From contig CBDETC010000003.1 in the NCBI GenBank assembly GCA_965242845.1, positions 1,364,001 to 1,428,000 on the forward strand: DNA of 64,000 nt, read 5' to 3'. Positions 32,394 through 42,104 of the stretch are shown here, piece by piece (the stretch's first letter is position 1; each line of letters begins with the position of its first letter). The position numbers and the translations under genes were made by a program. A model generated the notes under the pieces. It was not told the DNA's origin. It was given only the letters and a program-made list of their open reading frames with translations, and searched no databases. Source of the DNA: RHLJ01 sp965242845. Its GTDB lineage: Bacteria > Bacteroidota > Rhodothermia > Balneolales > Balneolaceae.

Positions 32394-33926
32394 TTAGTAG
32401 TACACTCCGGAGTTACTTACAAAGGCGATTTTTTTACTGTCCGGTGACCAGCTTGGTACATTTAACGTACCCTGTCCGCCATATACATAAGCAATAATCG
32501 TCGGCTCTCCACCTTCTACAGGCATCAATCGAAGGGTTACTTCTTTATAAAAAGGGTGCTGAGAAGGTTTCACATCTGGTCCAAAGCTGATAAATGCTAT
32601 CCATTTTCCATCAGGTGAGATATGGGGAAACCAGTCATTAAATCCTTCATCAAATGTTATTTGAGTTTGATTCGAACCATCTGCATCCATTCTCCAAATC
32701 TTCATTGCACCAGTCCGGTCAGAGTTAAAGTATATGTATTTCCCATTTGGTGAATACTCCGAACCATCATCTAAACCTGGAGTATCGGTAAGCTGAGTTT
32801 CTTCCATGGTATTTATATCGGCGGAATAGATATCGTATTTACCATTTCTGTAGCCAGTAAAAATTACGTTTTTATTATCAGGTGATATTCCATGAAGGTA
32901 GGAAGCACCAATTCCCGATCTGGTAACCTGTCTGAGGCTATCACTTCCTTCACTTGGGAGTAGGTATATCGTCGAATTATTATCGTCTTCAGGATTATGA
33001 TTGCTTATTCCGAGTAAGGTACCATCAATTGACAGCACATGGTCGTTGTTATTATTGACAGCAAACCCTGAATTGAATTGTCTTATTTCTCCTGATTCAA
33101 GATGGTAGGTATAAAGATAACCATTGGAGTTATAGATTAAGCTCTCTCCGTCAATCGTCCAGTTTGGCGCTTGAACAGAATGTTCAGACTCAAATAGTAC
33201 CGTTCTATTTCCTGATTCTATATCCAGGATTTCCATCCGGCTCCCCAGGTATTGCTGGTATTGAATTAAATCTTCAGGAGCGGGTTTTATGATCCTCACA
33301 TTTTTGAATTTGGCTTGTTCAATTACATCCGGATTATGCGCACATACATAAATTCCAGCGAGTACTTCATTTTTTAAATTTACCTCAGAAGTCTGCACTA
33401 CGGTAAAAGGACTTCCTTTTTTAGCGGTAGAAAATATATAGGTGCCACCAATTCTGGCTAATTGAATCACATTAGCAGAGCTGTCTTTCGAAACCGTTTC
33501 TTCTGTGGGGCCATTGAACTCTTTTCTGTATTGTAGCGATACCAATCCGTCTCCATGAACGGTGCCATTAACCATTGCCGAATGAGGGGAGAGGCTATTC
33601 CTGACTGCCCAGCCAACCTTTCGATGTGGATCAACTCCATCTCCTATAAATTCAATCTCTGCTCGTAGGATGAAATCCCCTTGAATAGCTTTCCAGAGAA
33701 AATGCATTTCATCCGTTTCTGCCCACATATTAAATCCGGATCCTTTAATCATATATTCTTCTGTTATTTGATTGTATTGAGTTGAACCAGCATGTTTTAC
33801 GTCACCTATATCTATGGAGTGGTCAAATATTCCTAGTTGGTGATCGGGTACTTCTTTTTCAGGAGCTGAACAGAACACTAAGAAGGTGACTATTGGAATC
33901 AGTAGTACTGGGTTTTTGGCTTTCAT
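32394..33926 (-). CDS. TolB-like beta-propeller lipoprotein with N-terminal lectin-like domain
   Basis: 510 residues with a lipoprotein signal (TFLVFCSA, Cys19). Residues about 30-200 look like a concanavalin/DUF1349-type beta sandwich (KGSGFNMWAETDEMHFLW, DFILRAEIEF). From about 225 there are PD40/WD40-like TolB repeats (SPDNKNVIFTGYRNGKYDIY, SPNGKYIYFNSDRTGAMKIW, SPDGKWIAFISFG). This arrangement suggests an envelope-bound scaffold or glycan-binding protein and not the Tol-Pal TolB. It is convergent with the hydroxylase gene, with only 12 bases between the stops. Confidence 0.82.
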   Translation of the reverse strand: MKAKNPVLLIPIVTFLVFCSAPEKEVPDHQLGIFDHSIDIGDVKHAGSTQYNQITEEYMIKGSGFNMWAETDEMHFLWKAIQGDFILRAEIEFIGDGVDPHRKVGWAVRNSLSPHSAMVNGTVHGDGLVSLQYRKEFNGPTEETVSKDSSANVIQLARIGGTYIFSTAKKGSPFTVVQTSEVNLKNEVLAGIYVCAHNPDVIEQAKFKNVRIIKPAPEDLIQYQQYLGSRMEILDIESGNRTVLFESEHSVQAPNWTIDGESLIYNSNGYLYTYHLESGEIRQFNSGFAVNNNNDHVLSIDGTLLGISNHNPEDDNNSTIYLLPSEGSDSLRQVTRSGIGASYLHGISPDNKNVIFTGYRNGKYDIYSADINTMEETQLTDTPGLDDGSEYSPNGKYIYFNSDRTGAMKIWRMDADGSNQTQITFDEGFNDWFPHISPDGKWIAFISFGPDVKPSQHPFYKEVTLRLMPVEGGEPTIIAYVYGGQGTLNVPSWSPDSKKIAFVSNSGVYY

Positions 33927-34064
33927 GTAATGGGTTGGTTAGGAATAAAATCGGCTGGGCAAGTATATAGTAAAATGAATTGATTAATCCTATTAAGCAG
34001 AATTTTACTATGAATTTCAATGGAATAGTAAAGGAGGGGGAAATGGTTTTGACTCCCGTCTAAA

Positions 34065-34793
34065 TCAGAAGAATAACTTCATCGTTTTAAGACCCAATGG
34101 GCCATTAACAACTTTAAATGGTTCGCCAAATTCAAAGCCTCCCAGGTGTCCGAAGTATCGAGCTCTTGCTTCAACTTGTTTAAAGTAACGATTGGACGAG
34201 ATGTAGGTCTCAGATTCATTACCTGGATCCGATACATTAAACTGAGAATCAAAGGCGAGAATGCTCTTCTTTTTTTGCTCCCAATGCTCAGAAATGTCCA
34301 TAATGAAATCAGGCTCAAAAGGTCGGTCCTGCATATACTGAATAATATGTTTAGGTCGCCATGGAGCTTGTGGCTTACCATCAGTGTCATTGCTCTCAAG
34401 CTTGCTTAAGCCAGAATAAAATAAAGCATCAATACACAGCTTAGTTGCTTTTCCATGATCTGGGTGCCGATCATAAGAAGCTCCAATAATGCACAAGCTA
34501 GGTCTGCACGTCCGTATTTCTTTAATTATGCTTAGCTGATTATCCCTGGAGTTCTCGATAACAGAATCCCCAAGATCTAAATTGGTACGATAGGATATTC
34601 TCAAAATCCGAGACGCATTCTCAACTTCCTTAGCTCTTGATTCAGCAGTGCCCCGGGTACCCATTTCCCCTTTTGTAAGGTCAACGATACCAACCTTGTA
34701 TCCTTCAGCAACCAGTTTAGAAATTGCTCCTCCGCAATTTAACTCTGCGTCATCAGGGTGGGCGGCAAATACAAGTACATCCATTGGTGTCAT
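34065..34793 (-). CDS. bshB1: Bacillithiol biosynthesis deacetylase BshB1
   Basis: 242 residues. PIG-L/LmbE-type zinc deacetylase with AAHPDDAELNCGG (zinc and base residues), KGEMGTRG, and the second zinc site YDRHPDHGKA. The close relation to BshB1 indicates removal of acetate from GlcNAc-malate in bacillithiol synthesis. bshA and bshC are not in the window. A later ATG (DVLVFAAHP) at 34784 is also plausible as start. It diverges from the ABC permease genes. Confidence 0.9.
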   Translation of the reverse strand: MTPMDVLVFAAHPDDAELNCGGAISKLVAEGYKVGIVDLTKGEMGTRGTAESRAKEVENASRILRISYRTNLDLGDSVIENSRDNQLSIIKEIRTCRPSLCIIGASYDRHPDHGKATKLCIDALFYSGLSKLESNDTDGKPQAPWRPKHIIQYMQDRPFEPDFIMDISEHWEQKKKSILAFDSQFNVSDPGNESETYISSNRYFKQVEARARYFGHLGGFEFGEPFKVVNGPLGLKTMKLFF

Positions 34794-34934
34794 TTTTATC
34801 AGAAAGTAAGAAGATTTATAGATGAACCTAAATTTCAGGCATGAGCTCTTTTTAAATCTTTTTATTTTGAATTCGGTGAAACGAACGTGAATTTATTCCG
34901 TACGGTTTCCGCATTGTTCAACATTCTTTCCACT

Positions 34935-36161
34935 ATGAGATTTCTAAATAGCTTTTTTGAAGGACTAAGGGTAGCTCTTCGAGCCCTTGCGATTAATAAA
35001 GTCCGATCGGTATTAACCGCACTCTGTATTATTATCGGTATTACCATGGTTACTGTAGTTGACTCGGTAACAACCGGTATGGATGAAAATTTTGAAAGCA
35101 GTATGGCCATGCTAGGTCGCAATGTGGTTTATGTTGAAAAATGGCCCTGGGATTGGGGTGATCTAGAATGGTGGGAAATCGCTGGACGAAAGGAAATGCA
35201 GCTCGATTATGTTGAATTCCTGGATGAAAACAGTCGTTTAGCCAGTGAAGTAGCCGCATCTGCTAATCGGAACGAATCTATTCGCTACAAAGATAGGAAT
35301 GCTGATCAGGTCGGTATAAATGGAGCCACAGCAAATTATCTGAACATCCAGGGCTTGAATATTGAACGTGGAAGAATGTTTACAGAAGAAGAAGCCAGGT
35401 CTGGGGTAAAAGTGGTGATTATAGGTAAATCATTACAAGAAGGATTATTTGAAGAAGAAGATCCTCTAGGAAAGGAAATTAGGTTGGGGGGACAGAAATT
35501 TACTGTAATCGGAATTCTCGAAAAGCAAGGGAGTTTCCTGGGATTGGGTGATGCCGATAACAGAGCTATTATCCCAATTTCCGCCTATGGTACCATTTAT
35601 GGATTGAGATGGGGGATACAAATCGGGGTTAAATTCCCGGATGAACAAAGCGCTATTGATGGGGAGTATGAGATCGAAGGGCTCATGCGCAGAGTACGAA
35701 ATGTAGACGCAGCTGAGGACAACGATTTTGCGATTAACAAACCCCAGGCTTTTGAAGAGCAACTGGCTGGTTTTAAAAATGGCCTCTATATGGGAGGGTT
35801 TTTATTGGTAGGCCTCTCTCTTTTAATAGGGGGGATAGGAATTATGAATATCATGTTCGTTTCTGTTAGGGAACGGACCAAGGAAATCGGAATACGAAAA
35901 GCAGTAGGGGCTAAATCCTGGGAAATTCTTACCCAATTCCTCATCGAAGCAGTAATGATTTGTATGCTGGGAGGGGCATTTGGAGTAGCTCTTGCAGGCG
36001 TGATAACAATTTTTATTGACCAGGTATTTACTGCTACAATGAATATGACGGTAGTCTTTGTAGCATTTATGATTTGTACTTTCGTAGGTGTACTCTTTGG
36101 TTTTATACCAGCCTATAAAGCTGCAAAGTCTGATCCTATTGAATCTTTAAGGTTTGAATAA
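34935..36161 (+). CDS. MacB/FtsX-type ABC permease, first copy
   Basis: About 408 residues from ATG at 34935; an in-frame GTG 16 codons upstream is less likely. N-terminal helix ALAINKVRSVLTALCIIIGI, then a MacB periplasmic core domain (RNVVYVEKWPW, GATANYLNIQGLNIERGRMF, IGILEKQGSFLG), and three C-terminal FtsX helices (GFLLVGLSLLIGGIGIMNIM, ERTKEIGIRKAVGA, CTFVGVLFGFIPAYKAA). It is a permease half without ATPase. Its stop overlaps the next permease start (TAATG), and the ATPase is 5.2 kb downstream. Confidence 0.92.
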   Translation: MRFLNSFFEGLRVALRALAINKVRSVLTALCIIIGITMVTVVDSVTTGMDENFESSMAMLGRNVVYVEKWPWDWGDLEWWEIAGRKEMQLDYVEFLDENSRLASEVAASANRNESIRYKDRNADQVGINGATANYLNIQGLNIERGRMFTEEEARSGVKVVIIGKSLQEGLFEEEDPLGKEIRLGGQKFTVIGILEKQGSFLGLGDADNRAIIPISAYGTIYGLRWGIQIGVKFPDEQSAIDGEYEIEGLMRRVRNVDAAEDNDFAINKPQAFEEQLAGFKNGLYMGGFLLVGLSLLIGGIGIMNIMFVSVRERTKEIGIRKAVGAKSWEILTQFLIEAVMICMLGGAFGVALAGVITIFIDQVFTATMNMTVVFVAFMICTFVGVLFGFIPAYKAAKSDPIESLRFE

Positions 36162-37384
36162 TGCAGTTTACAGAAACATTTAAGCAAGCAACGGACTCTC
36201 TAAGGGCTAATAAAATTCGCTCTTTCCTAACCCTTTTAGCCTTAGTAATTGGGGTGTTTTCAGTAATTGTATCTACTACAGCTGTTGCAGTACTGGATAA
36301 TTTCTTCACAAATACCATGAGTATTCTAGGGAGTGATGTAATTACAGTTCAGCGGAACCCGGCAGTACAAATGGGGCCTAATGATGCAAGTCTTAGAAAT
36401 AGGAAAAGAATAAAATTTGAGGACGCTGAGAACCTCGAAGATCGCGCCCGAATAGCTGAAGGAATAGCTCCCGCTACCACTTTTAGTTTCACTAAAATTA
36501 CCTTTGGTGATGAAGAAACCGATCCGGATGTAAGAGTGAGGGGAAGCAACGGTGAGTTTATCGAAAACAACGCGTTCACTCTTGGTGATGGTAGAAATAT
36601 TAATGAAGAAGATGTTCAATATGCCAGGAATGTGGTGTTACTTGGGAAAGATGTTCAGGTTGAACTTTTTGAAAATGAATATCCACTCGGAAAAACAGTA
36701 AGGATTGATGGGAAGCCTTATCTGGTTATCGGGCTCTTAGACAAAAAAGGACAGATTTTTGGATCCTCCTTCGATAACATCGTAATTATGCCATATACCA
36801 CTGGTATAAAAAATTATGGAGGGGACAGAGGAATAGGTATTCAATTAAGGGCTCCGGAGATAGCTAAGCTTGATGATACTATTGAAGAAGTTACTGGGAT
36901 CATGAGGGTTATCCGGGGGGTTAATCCTTTAGACGATAATGATTTTGAGGTAATTACTAATGACTCCTTAGGAGGGACATTTGATGCCTTTACGGGTGTA
37001 CTATATGCAGCTGGTTTTGTGATTGGGTTTATCACCTTACTAGGAGCTGGTATTGGCGTTATGAATATTATGCTGGTATCAGTAACCGAAAGGACAAGGG
37101 AAATTGGCGTTAGAAAATCGGTTGGAGCTACAAGAAAGGTTATTGTAAATCAATTTTTGATGGAAGCCATTTTTGTATGTCAGATTGGAGGAATTATTGG
37201 AATGATTTTTGGCGTACTTGCTGGAAACTATGTAGCGGTACTTATTGATACGGAACCTGTAGTTCCGCTTTGGTCCGTAATTGGTAGTTTTGTTGGTATG
37301 ACGGTAATTGGGCTTCTTTTTGGAGTATATCCGGCATTTAAAGCTTCCAAGCTTGATCCAATAGAGAGTTTGCGCTACGAATAA
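36161..37384 (+). CDS. MacB/FtsX-type ABC permease, second copy
   Basis: 407 residues, a diverged paralogue of the preceding permease with the same layout: LRANKIRSFLTLLALVIGV, periplasmic core (LGSDVITVQRNPAVQMGP, VIGLLDKKGQIFGS), then AGFVIGFITLLGAGIGVMNI and ERTREIGVRKSVGATRK with the ending YPAFKASKLDPIESLRYE. The two probably form a heterodimer that works with the ATPase at 41371. The one-base overlap with the first copy ensures equal expression. Confidence 0.92.
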   Translation: MQFTETFKQATDSLRANKIRSFLTLLALVIGVFSVIVSTTAVAVLDNFFTNTMSILGSDVITVQRNPAVQMGPNDASLRNRKRIKFEDAENLEDRARIAEGIAPATTFSFTKITFGDEETDPDVRVRGSNGEFIENNAFTLGDGRNINEEDVQYARNVVLLGKDVQVELFENEYPLGKTVRIDGKPYLVIGLLDKKGQIFGSSFDNIVIMPYTTGIKNYGGDRGIGIQLRAPEIAKLDDTIEEVTGIMRVIRGVNPLDDNDFEVITNDSLGGTFDAFTGVLYAAGFVIGFITLLGAGIGVMNIMLVSVTERTREIGVRKSVGATRKVIVNQFLMEAIFVCQIGGIIGMIFGVLAGNYVAVLIDTEPVVPLWSVIGSFVGMTVIGLLFGVYPAFKASKLDPIESLRYE

Positions 37385-37452
37385 TAAAGGCGCGGAACGA
37401 ATTTCTGATTCTTGTATATTATTCAAGTGCAAGAAATTAGCAGGGCATTTTT

Positions 37453-37665
37453 ATGAATGAAGAAATAATCCAAAATTTAAACGAGCGTTTAGATCTCGCT
37501 ATTGATAAAGGAAGAGATATTCTTTCCGATGAAGAGCTTCAAATCCGATTAAGAGAGCTTAAAGATCAGGCAGAAGAAACTATTCGTGAGCGTCCACTTT
37601 TAAGCATCGCGGTAGGAGTAGCTGTTGGTTTCCTTATCGGAAAAATCTTCAGTTCTGACGATTAA
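37453..37665 (+). CDS. Small membrane-associated protein (DUF883/ElaB-like)
   Basis: 70 residues: a charged, helical N-terminal half (NERLDLAIDKGRDILS, RELKDQAEETIRERP) and a C-terminal glycine-zipper helix LLSIAVGVAVGFLIGKIF. This is the pattern of DUF883/ElaB tail-anchored proteins, some of which bind ribosomes. It starts a set of three small genes between the permeases and TolC. Confidence 0.75.
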   Translation: MNEEIIQNLNERLDLAIDKGRDILSDEELQIRLRELKDQAEETIRERPLLSIAVGVAVGFLIGKIFSSDD

Positions 37666-37666
37666 C

Positions 37667-38086
37667 ATGGATCAGCTAAGTTCCAGATTAAAGCAGATTA
37701 CAGGTGAGCTTAAGGAGTACCTCGAAACTCGGATCAACCTGCTTGTTCTCAATGTTGGGGAACAGGTTACGGGATGGGTAGGCATAACTACTCAAAAGAT
37801 TATCGGGTATACCATTCTGGGATGTGGGCTTTTCTTTGCTGCTTTGGCATTAGCTTTCTACCTCGGTGACCTTCTTGATAATGAGGCACTTGGCTTTTTA
37901 GTAGTGTCACTTCCGCTATTACTTATTGGAGTAATTTTTGCGTTTTCCAAGCCTTTTGGGATAGCCAAATCGATACAACGACAATTAATGTCAGGAGTAA
38001 TTGAGTCTATCGAAGAAGGAGAAGTGAAGGAAGAAAAGCTTCCTCAGTTAACCGAAGGCTCGAAGAAGAAGGAGTTGAAGAAATGA
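37667..38086 (+). CDS. Phage-holin-like (Holin-X / Phage_holin_3_6 type) membrane protein
   Basis: 139 residues from ATG at 37667, one base after the stop of the previous gene. An amphipathic helical start (SSRLKQITGELKEYLETRI) is followed by two hydrophobic helices (IIGYTILGCGLFFAALALAF and GFLVVSLPLLLIGVIFAF), then an acidic-basic tail. The pattern matches the putative Holin-X superfamily seen next to DUF883 and DUF3618 genes. Despite the name, these chromosomal proteins have no demonstrated lysis role. Confidence 0.75.
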   Translation: MDQLSSRLKQITGELKEYLETRINLLVLNVGEQVTGWVGITTQKIIGYTILGCGLFFAALALAFYLGDLLDNEALGFLVVSLPLLLIGVIFAFSKPFGIAKSIQRQLMSGVIESIEEGEVKEEKLPQLTEGSKKKELKK

Positions 38087-38433
38087 GCAAGTCTAAAGAT
38101 ACCGTTGCTCAAAAGAAGGAAGAGCTGAAAGCAAATCTGGTTCGAATCCAGGATGACCTTGACCAGTCTATCTCCGGGGTTAGGGAGGAAGTGGCGGAAA
38201 GCCTCACTCCAAAAGAAATTGTAAAACGACATCCACTCCCATTATTAGGGGTTTCTATTCTGGTTGGATATTTATTGGGATCAAGTGGAGGAAAGAAAGG
38301 CGGAAAAAAATCATCAAAGGGTGGTATTGCACAATCAGTAGGCAGCTCAATCAGAAAAAAGCTCACTCAAAAAGCTATAGATGCCGCGCTAGACTACGTA
38401 GACGAAAAATTTTTAAACCGGAAAGAGGAATAG
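38083..38433 (+). CDS. DUF3618-like membrane-associated protein
   Basis: 116 residues overlapping the preceding gene by four bases (ATGA). It has a charged coiled-coil-like N-terminus (VAQKKEELKANLVRIQDD), one short helix HPLPLLGVSILVGYLLGSS, a Gly/Lys/Ser linker and a C-terminal helix. With the two genes before it this forms the DUF883 / holin-like / DUF3618-like trio common in many bacteria; function is unknown, perhaps envelope stress. Confidence 0.7.
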   Translation: MSKSKDTVAQKKEELKANLVRIQDDLDQSISGVREEVAESLTPKEIVKRHPLPLLGVSILVGYLLGSSGGKKGGKKSSKGGIAQSVGSSIRKKLTQKAIDAALDYVDEKFLNRKEE

Positions 38434-38559
38434 AATCGTCTTCTCTTTGTGCCTGAATAAGTAAAAGGATATAAAACTTGCCAGGCCAAGAAAATTCTGT
38501 AACTATTTTAAGTGTCTAACGTGCAAGCACACCGCAATTAAACCAAGATATATCTAGAT

Positions 38560-39930
38560 ATGAAACGAATCTTATCGCTAGCACTTCTAATAACATTCAT
38601 TACTACGGCAACAACTTTAGGGCAAGCAGTACAAACTATAACACTCCAGGACGCAATTGAGATTTCTCTGGAGAACAACTATCTGCTTAAGCAGGCTGAA
38701 AACAATCTGGATTTAGCCGAAAAAAGCATTACAAGTGAATATGGAGACTTCCTACCATCAGTTAATGGTAGCTTGAGTGGATCCAGAACAACTGGTCAGC
38801 AGTTCATTTTCGAACGATTCAATGATGGACTAGACCCTTTTGTTGATCTTACCTCTCAATCATTTTCCGGAAGCTTAAATTTAGGAATTGATATTTTCTC
38901 TGGATTTGAGAACATCAACAGCTTAAGAGCTAGTCAGCTTACTAAGCTATCCAGGGAAGAAAGTTTAACCAGAGCTCGTGAGAGTGTGATTTTTAACACT
39001 GCTACAAGATATTTGCAGGTTCTACTTTCTATTCAACTGTTAGAGATTGCTGAAGAGAATCTGGAGACTTCCCGAACGCAACTGGAACAAGTAACGGCAC
39101 AAGTTGAGGTTGGTTCAAGACCTGCTGTTGATCAATATAACCAGGAAGCACAGGTAGCCAATGATGAGCTATCGGTAACTCAACAAGAAAATAGCCTAAA
39201 CCTAAATAGGCTAACTTTGATTCGGCAATTACAGATTGATCCTCTAGGAAACTATGAGTTTGTAGTTCCTGAAATCGATGGAGAAAGCGCAGGAGATGCT
39301 TCCTATTCTTTGAGAAGCCTTATCAACGAGGCTTTATCTGGTCGTTCAGATATTCGAAGTGAAGAAGCAAGCATTAGTGCTCAAAAGCTGCAACTCCAAA
39401 TTGCTAAAGGAGCATTGCTTCCAAGTTTAAGAGCTACTGCAGGTATTTCTTCGCGATATAGTGATCAGTATGCTGTAGCTGGTGAGAAGGTTAATTTCTC
39501 TGATCAGTTTTTTGATCAGCAGATAAACAGATCGTTGGGTCTTTCTCTGAACATTCCAATTTTTAACAATTGGAGCAGAGTGTACAACATCCAATCACAA
39601 CAAGTACAATTAAAGAATGCCGAACTAGCTTTAGACAATACTAAACTGCAGGTAATTCAGGAAGTAACCCAGGCATTTAATGACTACTCATCGTATGTGA
39701 AGCAATTGGATGCATCAGAAAAATCAAGAATAGCTTCTGAGAAAGCGTTTGAAACTCAACAAGAGCGCTACAATGTAGGAGCGAGCACCTTGATTGAACT
39801 AAGCCAGGCACAGGCTAATTTTGTAAGTGCACAATCAAATTACACACAAGCTTTATACAATCTGATTTTCCAGGAGAAGCTACTGGATTTCTATTTAGGA
39901 AAGCTTAGTGGTCAAACAGTAGAATTTTAA
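38560..39930 (+). CDS. TolC-family outer-membrane efflux protein
   Basis: 456 residues with a signal peptide (KRILSLALLITFITTATTLGQ). Two long coiled helical repeats flank short beta segments: ITLQDAIEISLENNYLL at the start, and LIELSQAQANFVSAQSNY in the second repeat, typical of TolC proteins. It would form the trimeric outer-membrane channel for the MacA-ATPase-permease exporter encoded around it. It follows the small genes by 126 bases and precedes macA by 23. Confidence 0.92.
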   Translation: MKRILSLALLITFITTATTLGQAVQTITLQDAIEISLENNYLLKQAENNLDLAEKSITSEYGDFLPSVNGSLSGSRTTGQQFIFERFNDGLDPFVDLTSQSFSGSLNLGIDIFSGFENINSLRASQLTKLSREESLTRARESVIFNTATRYLQVLLSIQLLEIAEENLETSRTQLEQVTAQVEVGSRPAVDQYNQEAQVANDELSVTQQENSLNLNRLTLIRQLQIDPLGNYEFVVPEIDGESAGDASYSLRSLINEALSGRSDIRSEEASISAQKLQLQIAKGALLPSLRATAGISSRYSDQYAVAGEKVNFSDQFFDQQINRSLGLSLNIPIFNNWSRVYNIQSQQVQLKNAELALDNTKLQVIQEVTQAFNDYSSYVKQLDASEKSRIASEKAFETQQERYNVGASTLIELSQAQANFVSAQSNYTQALYNLIFQEKLLDFYLGKLSGQTVEF

Positions 39931-39953
39931 CATTAGTTATTGAGGGGTAAATC

Positions 39954-41357
39954 ATGGCTAAAAAGAAGAAATCATCAAAGAAAACGCTGTACTGGATTCT
40001 AGGAGTTGTACTGGTACTTTTTGTGGGCGGTTTTGTATTAAAACAAACAGGGGTTCTTGGTAGCGAGGATCGAGGAACTTCTGTAGAAACTGCTCAGGCA
40101 AAGCTTAAAACCATCACACAGGTAGTTTCTGCTTCTGGTAAGATTCAGCCTGAAGTAGAAGTGATCATTCGACCTGATGTATCAGGTGAGATTATCGAAT
40201 TAGCAGTAAAAGAGGGTGACTTCGTTAGAAAAGGAGACCTCCTTTTGCGCATCAAGCCAGATATTTACCAGGCCAGAATTGATAACCTAAATGCAGCTCT
40301 TCTAACTCAGAAAGCTCGTCATGAGCAAACGAAAGCAAGTCTGATTCAGGCTGAAGCAGCTCATGATCGAGATAAAGAGTTATTTGATAAGAAAGTGATC
40401 TCTGAGATGGATTACATTCAAACCAAATCAAGTTGGGATTCTCAAAAAGCAAATCTTAAGGCAGCTGAGTACCAGGTGGAAAGTGCTGAAGCACAATTAC
40501 GTCAGGCACAAGAAGAGCTTGAGCAAACTGTGATTCGTGCTCCACAAGATGGTACCGTTACTGGTTTAGCTATTGAAGAAGGGGAACGAGTGCTGGGTAA
40601 CTCCCAAATGGCTGGAACAGAAATGATGAGGGTTTCACTTTTAGACCGCATGGAAGTTCTTGTCGAGGTGAATGAGAATGACATTGTAAATGTATCTGTA
40701 GCTGATACCGCCAGAATTGAAGTAGACGCATATCCTGAGCGTTCATTTAACGGAGTGGTAACTGAGATTGCTAACTCAGCAAGAATTACGGGTGCAGGTT
40801 CTAATGAGCAGGTGACCAACTATCAGGTTAAAGTGAGAATTGTAACGCCTCATAACCTCGATAGTACTGGAGATCAGCTTGTACGTACTGACTACCCGGA
40901 AAATCCGGAAGAAGGATTTGTTCCTAACTTCAAGCCGGGTATGTCTGCTACAGTAGATGTTGAAACTGAAACAGCAATCAATGTCGTTTCTATTCCTATC
41001 CAGGCAGTTACAGTGCGCGATTTTGCTAAAGATGTGGCAAAAGAAGCCGAAGGTGCTGAAGAAGGAGAGGGAACTGAAGATGAAGCACAAGTTGAAATGG
41101 CTTCTGCTACATCAAATGATGACGATCTTGTGATTCAGAAAGAAGATTTCAGAAAAGTAGTGTTTAAAATTTCTGGTGATGAAGTAACAAGAATCCCTGT
41201 TGAAACAGGAATTAGTGATAATACTCACATACAAATTACAGCTGGCTTAGAAGCAGGTGATGAAATTGTGATCGGAAGCTATCGCACGCTTTCAAGAAAT
41301 TTAAGTGATGGAGACAAAGTAGAAGTTACCAATAGCACTACTCCATCAAGTAACTAA
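39954..41357 (+). CDS. MacA-like periplasmic adaptor (HlyD/RND family)
   Basis: 467 residues: an N-terminal membrane anchor (TLYWILGVVLVLFVGGFVL), a lipoyl domain half (SGKIQPEVEVIIRPDVSGEI), a helical hairpin (about residues 100-185), the second lipoyl half (VIRAPQDGTVTGLAIEEGE), then a beta barrel and membrane-proximal domain. An acidic low-complexity insert (EAEGAEEGEGTEDE) sits near residue 365. It links TolC with the ABC permeases. The ATPase gene follows after 13 bases. Confidence 0.92.
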   Translation: MAKKKKSSKKTLYWILGVVLVLFVGGFVLKQTGVLGSEDRGTSVETAQAKLKTITQVVSASGKIQPEVEVIIRPDVSGEIIELAVKEGDFVRKGDLLLRIKPDIYQARIDNLNAALLTQKARHEQTKASLIQAEAAHDRDKELFDKKVISEMDYIQTKSSWDSQKANLKAAEYQVESAEAQLRQAQEELEQTVIRAPQDGTVTGLAIEEGERVLGNSQMAGTEMMRVSLLDRMEVLVEVNENDIVNVSVADTARIEVDAYPERSFNGVVTEIANSARITGAGSNEQVTNYQVKVRIVTPHNLDSTGDQLVRTDYPENPEEGFVPNFKPGMSATVDVETETAINVVSIPIQAVTVRDFAKDVAKEAEGAEEGEGTEDEAQVEMASATSNDDDLVIQKEDFRKVVFKISGDEVTRIPVETGISDNTHIQITAGLEAGDEIVIGSYRTLSRNLSDGDKVEVTNSTTPSSN

Positions 41358-41370
41358 TAAATAGGGCAAC

Positions 41371-42096
41371 ATGAGCGAAAACGAAGCAGTAATCCAAATT
41401 ACCGACCTGAAACGTACCTACAAAATGGGGGAGACCCTTGTTAGAGCACTAGATGGCGTTTCGGTCAATGTAAACAGGAACGAATACATAGCAATTATGG
41501 GGCCTTCTGGTTCAGGGAAGTCTACCTTAATGAATATGATCGGTTGCCTGGATACTCCTACTTCCGGGGATTATATTCTAAATGGTAACCAGGTTAGTCA
41601 GATGGATGATGCTGAATTAGCCGAAGTTCGTAACCGCGAAATAGGATTCGTATTTCAGACATTTAACCTGCTTCCAAGAACCAGTTGTCTGGCTAATGTT
41701 GAACTACCTCTTATTTATGCGGGGATGAAATCTTCCGAAAGAAAAGAGAGAGCAGCAGAAGTTCTGGACAAAGTAGGTTTGGGTGATCGAATGGATCATA
41801 AACCCAATGAGCTTTCCGGTGGGCAGCGCCAGCGTGTGGCTATAGCCAGGGCTTTGGTTAATAATCCTTCTATTCTTCTTGCCGATGAGCCTACGGGTAA
41901 CCTGGATTCTAAAACAGGGGATGAGATTATGATCCTGTTTGAGGAACTGTATCGTCAGGGGAATACAATTATCCTGGTAACTCACGAAAACGATATAGCG
42001 CAGTATTCACGGAGAATAGTAAGGCTTCGTGATGGATTGATCGAAACAGATACTGTTGTCGAGAATCCCACTCTTTCCGATAAGGAACTAGTTTAG
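41371..42096 (+). CDS. ABC transporter ATPase (MacB/LolD type)
   Basis: 241 residues. Walker A GPSGSGKST, Q-loop FVFQTFNLLP, signature LSGGQRQRVAIARAL, Walker B ILLADEPTGNLDS and switch VTHE are all intact. Sequence is of the MacB/LolD/FtsE class. It supplies energy for the two FtsX-type permeases at 34935-37384 with MacA and TolC. A strong palindromic terminator follows. Confidence 0.95.
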   Translation: MSENEAVIQITDLKRTYKMGETLVRALDGVSVNVNRNEYIAIMGPSGSGKSTLMNMIGCLDTPTSGDYILNGNQVSQMDDAELAEVRNREIGFVFQTFNLLPRTSCLANVELPLIYAGMKSSERKERAAEVLDKVGLGDRMDHKPNELSGGQRQRVAIARALVNNPSILLADEPTGNLDSKTGDEIMILFEELYRQGNTIILVTHENDIAQYSRRIVRLRDGLIETDTVVENPTLSDKELV

Positions 42097-42104
42097 TAAA
42101 CAAA

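Noticed and set aside
37667..38086. Phage holin, suggesting a prophage
   Set aside because: Only a holin-like fold is present; no phage structural, integrase or lysis genes are nearby and the neighbours are typical chromosomal membrane proteins.
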